Shown here: positions 31,531 through 41,301 of the stretch, in pieces
Numbering within the stretch: the first letter of the stretch is position 1
How the letters are laid out: each line of letters opens with the position of its first letter
Assembly: GCA_039621445.1 (NCBI GenBank)
Contig: CP154957.1
Coordinates: forward strand, 30,223,778 to 30,287,777
Direction: 5' to 3'
Length of the DNA: 64,000 bases
Origin: Euglena gracilis
Taxonomy: Eukaryota; Euglenida; Euglenophyceae; Euglenales
Translations under genes and position numbers: made by a program
The notes under the pieces: generated by a model
The model's database searches: none
What the model was told of the DNA's origin: nothing
The model's input: the letters and a program-made list of their open reading frames with translations, nothing else

Positions 31531-34500
31531 ACAAAAATCCAAAATGAGCCCCCCCCCCCAAGATAAGACACCCCGATGGCACACGGAGAGGGTGAAACTT
31601 TTCCCTTAAAAATTACCCCCAAAAACGTAAATTCAAATAATGAAATCTCGGAATTTTTAGGATATTTGAGTTCCAAAAATAGGGTTAAAGTTGAACCAAT
31701 TTGCACATGGCGCGAAGCGCCAAATGAAGAGGGTGGAGCCGAAGGAATTGTTCTGAGTGCTTTTTCAAACTTTTCAAATTCCCTGCGTCCCCGGGCCCGA
31801 TGGTAGCACCCCCTCTCTGACCGCTTACGCACTGCCTTCGGCAATACACAAGGCAGGCTGGGGGGGATATTACGGCTACCCCTCTCCTCTTCCTTGGCCT
31901 TTTGCCCGGCCTCTTCCATGGCTTTGGCCCGGGGGGGGGGGGGGGTACCAGCCCGAGGCCCATGGCCCTCGGCTGGCACAATTTTGGTGTTTTGTTTTTT
32001 GTTCCCGGGGTGGTCACCCCAGGGTTGAACATTATTTCCCCCCTTTTTCGTCCCAACCTTGGTGGGGGATGGTGCAGGCTGGCCCCTCAATTTTTCTGAT
32101 GGAATTCCCCTTGGTATTCAATGCACAATGCTTGGTCGAAGAGTACAGGCTTGGTGCCGCCTGCAGAAAACAGAATGGAAAACAGATGAATTAGGAATAT
32201 CCTTCTAAATTTTTTACCCCCTGGCCTTGCTTGCTCTGCACTAGAATTGCTGAAAAATTTCCAGGAAAATTTCCAGTAAATATTTCCGCAATTTTTCCAT
32301 GACAGAATGAAATTTTTTTCCAGATTGAAAAATAGGAAAACGATTTTCTCCAATTCCCCCCATTTTCCCATTTGTGGTGTTTTTTTTGCAACTATCCGGA
32401 AGATGGAATTGGGACCCATTTTCACAGGAAATTTTATTTATTGAATTATTTGTTGCGTACACACAACTTCATTTGAAAAATGCCCAAAATCCTTCAAGAA
32501 TCCGAACATGCCGTTACGCCATTTGAAAAGGTTACCCCCCTGAATGACCCTTTGGGGGATCCCAATGGCCAATGTTGGCATGCCCATCCCAGATCATTTT
32601 TATTCAATATGAAAAATATCGGAAATATTTTTAATTTTTTCGCAATTTTCCCATTGGAAAAATAAAGTTTTATTTTTCCGCAAAATAAGCAACCCTACTC
32701 TGCGCCCACCGCTTTGTGCCTCTTATCCGTCATCAGACAAGGCAATGTTCGTTTCTGGGGTCACATTCGCATATTTTTTCTGGCCAAAATACATTCCCAC
32801 ACCGGACGCCGGGTTTTGGACAGACTTGGTGTCCCTAACCCTTTTTCATGGACAGAACCGGCGTTCCCAAAACCCGAACCCAGCGTCCCAAACACCGGTT
32901 TAACCAGACCGGTCGAGTTCGAGGGGGGGGGGGTCCGGGGTCTGGATTAACAAAGCACAAGGGGGGAGCCCAGGCACAGGGGAGGGGGGTTCCGTGGGAC
33001 TCCCCTGTCGAGGTCCGAACTCAACCAGACAAGGAGGGGGTAAGTATGTCTCGGACCCCAGTTGGCTTCGCAAGTCAAGCGGAGAGGGGGGGGGAGGGGG
33101 CGCCAAAATTATTCTGTTTTTCCAATGAAATGTCATTTGAAATTTTCGCCATTTTTTCCGAAGTCCACACGGTTGAGTTAGTTTGTGGGACAACGGTAGG
33201 TAGGAGGTGAGTCGGGTTGGGGGGGGTTGGGGTGATTGCGAGGTGGGTTGAAGGACTGCCCATAGGACTGGGGGGGGGGGTAGTCAGCCGACTGGTGCCC
33301 ACTCCACTGTACTAACGGGTCAAGTTCGCCGACTTTTAAGTCCCCCCCTTCAAAAACAATTATCCAAATCCCTTAACTGCTCGAAGCCCACTCGAATGAC
33401 TCTAGACCCCCCAGTTGGGGGTGAATATGCAAAATTTTGGAGATTTGCGAAAACTCCGGGTCCTGTCAAGGCAATTAATGCAACGTTCCGGGGTGCAGCG
33501 ACCTGGGCAGCCAACGTTCTTGGTCAATTTACCCGGGCCTCCGGAGCTCGACGCTGACCCATCGTCGGCCAGTTCCTTTCGGAAGGCTGGGTGAGGGTGG
33601 GGCATCTCTGCGTCCATCGATTTAAGACAAAATCGGGGTTCAATCACGATTCCCGGTGCGCAAACGGGGGGTGCCGAAGGCCGATTTTCTTATAGAAAAT
33701 GTGATTCCTGATTTTTCTAATAAAAATGTCAAAATCCCCAATTTTGACCGGTTTTGCCCTTGCCTCATCGGTGGGCATGAAATTTTGCTTAAAAGTGGCC
33801 AAAGAAGGAGAATCTAGTTGTGGCGAAGCACCAGAATGGCACAGTGGGATCGGCGGCATCCAGCAGGCGTCCACCCACAAATTTTGTGGTTCTCACAGGG
33901 TAGCATAAGTTGCTCCCGCGGCGGCTTCTTGGCATTTTGCTAACTGGTTTGTGCTGCTTTTTTGTTTTGGGTGTTTCATCAAAATTTCTGTGCCCCTCCC
34001 ATATGGTCACGTGGAAACAACCCACGGACAGCCCCAAGGTCTTAGGCCTTTGGCCCAAGTTTTACGCAATCAGCAACAAGTTCATCAGGTGGCTCTCCAA
34101 AAAATTCCTCCAGTTTGTCAGGTCGTACAACCGCAACATTATGCACACCTCTTTATCTTCGGCCTTCAGCCGCTTCTCTCTCAAAGAAGAGGCGTTGAAA
34201 AATGCGCAGTACTGTGGAAAAATGTGACACAAAAGACCCAGGGAGGGCCGTTCTTTGTAGAGAGGAGCCAGGGCATTGACGTTGGTGGTCAACGTCGAGG
34301 GGAGTTTGGAGCGATCATGGACCTTGGTTTTGGCGCAAATTTCTTTCCTTTGGGCGTTGGCTGCCTCATGCTTCAGATCACGGTGGCTGAAGACACACGT
34401 GACCTTCACCGTCCAAGGTGCAAACGCCAAGATCCAATCGTCCAATGTCTGAAAAGGAACCCCCGTGTACCTCCCAGCAAAGGGTGTTGCATTTCTGCCC

Positions 34501-36472
34501 AAAGCCACACCCCACACAAATACAGTGACTGCTGAGTCAGTCGATTCAACAGGATTCCACCGGATTCACTGCTGCACGCCAAGGCTCAACAACATTGGAC
34601 ACCCCAACCCCCCCCCAGGCCACCGCATGCAGGCTTTTTTTGCTCTCAAACTTTGCCCAACCTAAAAAAGTACCTTTCTAGTCCCAAAAAATAGAAAAGC
34701 ACAGAGACCGAAGCACGAAGAAATCAGCTTAAACTTTTTTGCCTTTAAAAGAAGAAGAAGAAGAAGAAAAAGTGCCCTTTTCCCAAAATATAGAACCTAC
34801 CAAAGACCGAAGCACACAAAAAAAATTGCGCTCAGAAACGGTGGCCGATTCTTGGATATGTTGTGTCCATGACACAATGGTGATAACATGTGCTGAGAAT
34901 CAGGAGTGACAAGAAACTGCAGGTAGCTTTAAGGTGAAGGACGTGACGCTAAAGGAAAACAAGAAACCACCTTAAAAGGTGGGCCAGACCGGTCGTTTTG
35001 GAGGAGAGGTGGCCGAGCAGAGCAGAAAGCGGCGTTTCCAAGCAATATTGTCAGATGACCAAAGTCTCAGGACTTTGTTTCCCCCTCGATATCGAGCCTC
35101 TTTGACCTTGAAAGGTGTATTTTGCCCAACATTCACAATGTTTTCTGTTTTTTTTTCAACCAATTATAAAGCAAATGGCAGGCTTGAAGGATCGATCCCA
35201 TAAGGAGGTAAAATGCAGGATGGCCAGAGGTTTTTGTTTGAAACCCCTATCCCGCCGTCGTTTTGGCCGGAAAAAAAAACGCCACGGTAAGGCACTGTAA
35301 GTTCACAATAGAGACAAGCGCGCATGGGTTTTCTTTAGGATAACGTTCACGGGTGCCATTGGGGGTTACTGTCAACGTTAAATGGTTTTTCACTGTGGTC
35401 ACCAGTGAACGCTTTGGGCAAATACCCTTGGAACTACCTGGAACGCCGAAAGTGTGCCTGTGAACACTTACAACGCCAAAAATAGCAAGTATCTGGTTGG
35501 AAAATACTTGCCTCCACCAGGGTTACCTGTGATTTTGTTAAACGGTTTTTCTAAGCGGAACCAGGGTTCAAACATGTTTCACAGTGCGAACTTTTTCTGT
35601 TGCGGATTTACTCGGCCTCCAGCCTCGTCTCCAAAAAAAACACATATCCCTTTAATGTTGGATTGTGTTGCCCATTCGCGCATTTTGTTCAGTTGTTCTA
35701 CAGTTGTTGGTTTTGGGTCGACCAACCCTTTGTTGGGTACACCGACTGAGTCGGTCGACCCAACAGGACCCCCCCCCCCCTCCAGCCCACGTCTTAGCGC
35801 CTCCAGGTGGTTGGACCCCCACCCCTGGGGGGGGTACACCTTTTTCCAGCCAGGACGTTTTTCCAGCTGGCCGACTGGACCCCCAACTACAGCTAGCGGA
35901 CACCCGAGTAGGGAATTTCGGACAAAATGAAGATCCCTCCCGGCCAAGTTTTGTTGTCCCTCGCGGACACCTTCCGGAGAACCTTCCCGGACACAATTGA
36001 TCCCTAATGGATGAGAAATTTAGCCCCCCATAGAAATTTTCGTTGAGCCCCTGTGGACACTTCTGTGTGAGACTGGTGACGTTTTTCTGGGTGGATGGAA
36101 TAGACTGCAAGGAGCAGACCAGACCTCTACAAGTTCCTTATTTGCTGTTGGGTTGCGAGGTGCAGATGCATAAACGTTTTAAGAGTAAATTGGTTGTATT
36201 AACACCGCTTCTTTTCGGGCTGCACCCCCTTTTTTGGCCAATGAGGGGGAGGGGGAAATGCCACCCGGGCGACATGTTTTAGAATAACAAACCCCGGAAA
36301 TCAAGGGTTTTCTTTTGTTGGGTTTCATAAAACAGAAGTGTCCACCTAAAGAAGTGTCCACATGTCACAGGTGATTTCCCAACGTTCAGAACAAAGAAGA
36401 TCACGTGGTTCATCTCCACGTGATCTGGGACACAAAATGGATAATATCATCTGGTTTTGACGATATCGTTCA
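31531..36472. other. long intergenic stretch, no firmly supported gene
   Basis: Minus frames at 31,527-32,090 and 34,062-34,517 are open for 187 and 151 codons but not recognised. 32.1-32.7 kb is AT-rich. 32,880-33,050 and 33,260-33,350 carry G-tract repeats; the latter resembles a decayed end of the 21.7 kb element (CCGACTTTTAAGTCCCCC). 34,747-34,770 is a GAA microsatellite. 35,716-35,765 is a hairpin with GTCGACC arms. Confidence 0.5.
34062..34517 (-). CDS. hypothetical protein fragment
   Basis: A 151-codon minus-strand frame with even residue use: FQTLDDWILAFAPWTVKVT, LTTNVNALAPLYKERPSLG, MLRLYDLTNWRNFLESHLMN. The sequence looks like a folded, partly helical protein rather than chance. 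I recognise no family and it has no ATG start, only GTG at the end of the open frame, so it may be an exon or a transposon relic. Nothing similar lies next to it. Confidence 0.3.
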   Translation of the reverse strand: MWGVALGRNATPFAGRYTGVPFQTLDDWILAFAPWTVKVTCVFSHRDLKHEAANAQRKEICAKTKVHDRSKLPSTLTTNVNALAPLYKERPSLGLLCHIFPQYCAFFNASSLREKRLKAEDKEVCIMLRLYDLTNWRNFLESHLMNLLLIA

Positions 36473-36480
36473 CTCAAAAG

Positions 36481-36801
36481 CAGGGCAGTCCTTAAGGGAC
36501 AGGAAAGTTTTTTTTTTCTATTTCCTTAAGGACCGCCCCCTTTCGGCCAAAGGGCCGGCTAAGGGCCAGACTGGGACTTGAACGGGGGCAAAACTTAAAC
36601 AGTCGACAAACACAGTTTTTGGTGATTTGGGTGGATGGGTGATCGTCCAAGGGTGCCAGGAATCATTTTTTTTCCTGATGTCGATCTGTTCTCGCTGAAA
36701 AATGCCAAACCTTCTTGCCCATTTTCCTGTATATTTTTCACTGAGTGTGCTGGGACAGCGGAGTTTTTATTATTATTATTATTTGCTTAAGGACCGCCCT
36801 G
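36481..36801. mobile_element. hAT-like MITE, 321 bp
   Basis: Terminal inverted repeats CAGGGC(A/G)GTCCTTAAG with exact 8-bp target duplications CTCAAAAG at 36,473-36,480 and 36,802-36,809. A further inverted copy of CCTTAAGGACCGCCC lies inside at 36,524-36,538. There is no coding capacity. The interior (GGGTGGATGGG, GATGTCGATCTGTT) resembles 29,800-29,880. An 8-bp duplication and a CAGGG end are hAT superfamily traits. Confidence 0.85.
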
Positions 36802-37083
36802 CTCAAAAGGCCTGTTGCAGACCAGTTTGGTTTGGTACATAGGATGGGGGATGTCCAGGACCCCCCCCCGTCTGGTTCCACAGCTGGCGTTTTTTTAAAA
36901 AAAACCCAAAACACCCAAAAAACTTTTTTTGTTTTTTGTTTATATAATTTTTTGAAGGTGATTACAGAGCCCCAAATGTTTTTGAAAAGTAATGTGTCCC
37001 CTCACAATCCTGTTGCCTCTGGCTTTGCGTGATGCGCAGTGATCGCAAAGCTGTTGTTTTTCCCCGGCCCAAAGTGAACATAA

Positions 37084-37368
37084 AAGGTTGCTTTAGGAAG
37101 ATTTCGACAGGTGGTTGAATGCACCCTGGAGTTGCTGTCAGAAGCTAATGCAAAGTGTGGCCATCTGTGTGAATGTTTGACATTCCAATGCAAGATATGA
37201 GGAACAGCTTTGGAGCAGTTGCTGGATGATTCCTCCGCCTCCTACATCTGTGAAACTTTGAGAGCTAGCTTTGCCCCCCCACCTCTTGGATGGAAGATGC
37301 GAAGTCATCTTACATGGTCAATATGCAGATTCTTGAAGACATTCCCACCAATTCCATTTGAATTGTAG
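37084..37368 (+). pseudogene. unrecognised coding relic with one in-frame TGA
   Basis: One frame of 95 codons between stops holds RQVVECTLELLSEANAKCGH, then TGA at 37,198-37,200, then TALEQLLDDSSASYICETLR and FLKTFPPIPFEL. The residue pattern is protein-like on both sides of the stop, which could be a decayed CGA codon. A related-looking frame at 37,709-37,800 (NSIDPLGKLQDLLKRIQDLI) may be another part. No family is recognised. Confidence 0.35.
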
Positions 37369-37959
37369 CATCTGTTGTGAAATTATAAGTTCCTTGGCTG
37401 AGATTGTTTCAGACAGGTTTCCCTGCAAAGTTGTCCATCAGGGCCTAAGTTTCATGGGTCAGAGGGTCAATTATTCATGTTCCTGGGGCCCCATAGAAAT
37501 GTCCTCCATTCTCCCATTTCCTGTCCGGCAGGGGCTAACAAAAATGTCCGGCCGGGTCCAACAATTGTGTCTGTCGACTGTAAGAAAAAACCATGATTGC
37601 AAGGCTGAGGGTTGGTGAAATTATTTATGGGTTTTTGTCTAAAGATTTGCTACCAAAGCGCCAAGGACATAACAATGATTTGGCCATTCCCAGGGTGGTT
37701 TTTTTTGCATGAACTCCATTGACCCTCTTGGCAAACTTCAAGATCTCCTGAAAAGGATCCAAGACCTCATTGACAGTCGAGCATCATCATGGAAATTTGC
37801 AAGTGTGTTTTTGTGTTGTTGTTGTTTTTTTTTTAATTTTTCAATATCCCCCTCTTCGGCTACAATCTCAAATGCAAGGCTGCTTTTGCATATCTGAGCA
37901 TTTGATGGGATGGGAAGTTGCCGTCCGTTTATTGCCTACGCGATAGTTAATTTTTCCAT

Positions 37960-38135
37960 GCCCCCCCCCCCCCGATAGTGTCCCCCCCCCGATAGCGTCC
38001 CTGCCACGGGACCCAGCCGGCCAGTCCTGAAGGAATTTACTTGACCCCCCCCGATAGTGCCCCCCCCCCCGAAAGTGTCCCATACCCGCCCTGCCGTTGG
38101 GCCGGGTATGGGACACTTTTGGGGGGGGGACACCA
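37960..38135. repeat. C-tract repeat and long hairpin
   Basis: Four units of a C run plus GATAGTGTCC (37,962-38,085). 38,061-38,090 and 38,100-38,129 form an inverted pair around CTGCCGTTGG: C run, GAAAGTGTCCCATACCCG and its complement, followed by a G run. Minus-strand Gly-rich open frames here are artefacts of the tracts. Confidence 0.85.
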
Positions 38136-41100
38136 GGATCACACCCCCTGAAATTTTCCTGCGCCAGTTGGGGTGTGAAGCCGGAGTCCCTAGACACGAT
38201 TTTAAACGAGCTGCCCTCCCCAAAAAGGGGTTTTTAGTGCAAAAATTAACAATTGATTGACCATTTACTATTACCATGCCCCGTGTCCCCCCCCCATGTC
38301 CCCTTTGTGTCCCGTCCTCTGGACCTCTCTCGCTTGGCAATGCAAAAAAGTTGCAAGCACAAAGTGAAGGAAATCGCCAAAAAATCAATCAAAATCATCA
38401 AGGGTTTTCGGCGAGAATGTCACCATCCAAAAGGGACATATTCCCCTGTGTCCCACCCACCTCCTCCCATCCGAACCAGCGTCCCAGGTGCCGGTTCGGG
38501 TGTGAAGCCTTCGTCTGGGGAACCAAAATAAAAAGTGCCAAAATGTTTCCAAAATGTGTTGTGGACATGTAGTAATCATATCTGAGCAGTTTTTGGGGGG
38601 TCTTCAGGAAGAAATTGGGTTTTTTGTCCAATAATTCCCTTTTGCAAATTTGGGGAATTTCTGAAGAAAGAATGCCCCCCCCCAGATTGCCCCCCCCCCC
38701 TGGTCGACCTTGTGGCTGTGGCTGTGGCTGTGGATATCCTTCTAGAGATATTGGGAAGAGTTTTCAATCGATATGCTATGCTATGCTATGCTATGCTATA
38801 TAGTGCCTAAACTGTGTGATCTGACCAACCAATATGTAAAATTTTGGAACATAGGATCGCCGAAAATAAGAGCTGTGTGCATTGCGGCTGAATTTTGTGG
38901 TGTTGTGTCGAAAGCCCTTGGGAAGAGCTTTCGATCGAGGGGCAACATGGAATCAGTAGTGTGAAATCTGTCAATATCGATCGGCAGTGCAAATCAAACC
39001 AAAGCCGCCAAAAAGTGTCCCAAACATGGGTATTTGGGGTGAAGTTGGCCGTGATCCCTCAGACACCAGTTTTGGGCATGAAGCCAGAGCCTTGGAGAAG
39101 GTTCAAGAACCGTATCCCAGATGGTTCGGGCGTGAAGTTGGTGCTAGGGACGCCGGGGGTGTCCCAGGCACCGGCTTCACTCCCGAACCAGCGTCTGGGA
39201 CACAGTTCTCGATTTAAGAACGAAGTCAAAAACACATGTTTTTTTTTAAAAAAAATTCAAAATACTGTTGAGTGTCGTGGGCATTTTTTTTTCTATTTCA
39301 AATAATGCCTTTTTTCTCCATCTCTGGATCATTGTCAAAGGAAAATTTGGATGGCAATCACAAAATTTGTGCCATTTTTTGGGGGGGCGAGGTCAACTGG
39401 GAGGATTCAAAGTCAACCGGGGCTCCAGCAACCCTAGTACCTGCCCTCTCCACACAGCTGGCATTTTTTTGGTGCTTCTTTAGAAAAAGTTTTTTATGTT
39501 TTTTTTGAGAAAAATGGGCAAATACGCCAAAAAAAAACAAAGAGAAATGCATCCCTTGATCGCAAGGGTGAAGCCTAAATGGGCCAAAATGCTTCAAAAC
39601 ACATAATTTTTGGTCAAACTCACAAAAAAATGTGCAAAATCACCAATTTTGGTAACTTTTCTTCAATTGTGGTGGCAGCCCAACCCCCCCTGCAAGGAGG
39701 CCATGGGCCAACTGAATTCATTTACAGCATTTACCCGCGCACAATGTGTTCATCTGTGCTCAAAAACGTTTACCCGTTCACGGCAATGGTTTACCCAAAG
39801 CTGGCGTTTTTTCTAAAATATGGGCAAAAAATTTAAAGCAAAGGAAAAATGGTCATCCCGAACGTCATTTGATGGAAGTTAAACCTGAAATCAGCCAAAA
39901 TGAAACAAAACCATAGTTTTTGTTTGTGTTCCAAAATGAATGGCAGAGCATCCCAAAAATGAAGTTTTTTGTCCATTTTTTTTTGTACATCCGCGACCGC
40001 TGCAGCAATTTTTAAAGTGTGCGCCACGGTGGAAACTTTCAAAGTGTGTGCCGCGAGTGCCGTGGGATGTATGGGAAGCCTTGAGGGTCCGGACTCCCCT
40101 TCCTAACAAGAAGACCGAGGGGAGGCGTGGACCACCCCCTCTGACCCAGAAATTGAAGGGGGCTGGGAAATTTTCGGTTTTCTGCCGGGAGAGACCCGGA
40201 TTCCTGGCTAAAACTCGGACAAAACTCCCTGATTTTTTTGAAAATAGCTCCAAAAATGCTCATTTTTTTGAAGTTTTTGAACACCTTTTTTATGTGAAAA
40301 AAACCAAAATATCAAAATGTGAGCCCCACCCACCTTCCTTTAAAAGAAGCCTGTCCAAGGGTGGAGCGGATCACGTAGGGGAGGATGCCTTTTTCAGGAA
40401 TTACAACCTGGCCGTTCCCATGCATGCTCACCATATTCCTGGACTCTGGCTTCGCGCCCGAGTCGGTATCTGGGCAATTGTTGATCATGGACCCTGGCTT
40501 CATGCCCCAGCTGGTGTCTGTGGATCTCAGCGTTTAAGAAATTTCTTATGAAAATTATCACGGCCAGATCACCACCGTTTTCACCAGTGCGTCCCCCCCC
40601 CCCACTGGCCCAATTTTTAGTTCATTTGGAGGCTGCTGCTGGCTGCTCGGGCCGGCGCAGTGCTGCGCATTTTTCAAGACTGCTCTTCTGCGTGAGAATC
40701 AGCCTGAAAACCAGTGGTGCAACCGAGGCAGAAATTTCGCGGCTGGACAACTCGACAATTTGGAATTTTTTTTTCCAAATCCAGAGCCAACTGTTGCTGA
40801 CCCAAAGGACTGAGCCTTTTTTTGAGTGGGGGGGGGGTCGGGTTTTGTGGGCCGTGCTATAATTTTGTTTAATTGTATTTCTTTCCTTCATTGTACTTTT
40901 TGGATTTCTCTTTGACACCGGCCCAATAGAAATGATTCTCAAACCTTTTTTTCCATTTCGGTGTCTCAAGGCATGCGTAATTTGGTATAAGTTATAACCT
41001 CGCATAATTCTGGGCTTCAAAGATCCAAGAATACCAGAAGGTGCATCATTTTTTGTGCGCAAAAGTGGGATTTTTTGGTAATTTTTCAGGATTTTTTTCC

Positions 41101-41140
41101 CACCGCCCCCCTTGTGCGTCAGGGGGGGGTCTTAACTTTG
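38136..41140. other. intergenic, with a dispersed 30-35 bp motif
   Basis: Variants of GGTTCGGGTGTGAAGCC next to GGGAC or GTCCC words occur near 38,165, 38,490, 39,040, 39,070, 39,120, 39,170 (inverted), 40,447 and 40,498. 38,771-38,800 is a TATGC microsatellite. The rest is A/T-rich with long A or T runs. No gene is supported. Confidence 0.5.
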
Positions 41141-41217
41141 GGTGGTTCTGGGGGCATGTGCTGTCCCTTTTTTTTTGCACCTAAACAGTTCTCACTGCGG
41201 TTTCTTCCCTTTTTTAG

Positions 41218-41301
41218 GTGATGGAGTGACTGATGCTGGAGCAAAGTTTTTTGCTTCTGTGTTGAAAGAGCATGCATTCATCAATGAATTGGATTTGACA
41301 G
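41218..41301 (+). CDS. LRR exon a (84 bp)
   Basis: Preceded by CTTCCCTTTTTTAG and followed by GTAACATC. Reads DGVTDAGAKFFASVLKEH then INELDLT. Confidence 0.75.

Noticed and set aside
31527-32090. 187-codon minus-strand frame
   Set aside because: Crosses G/C tracts with no recognisable protein pattern.
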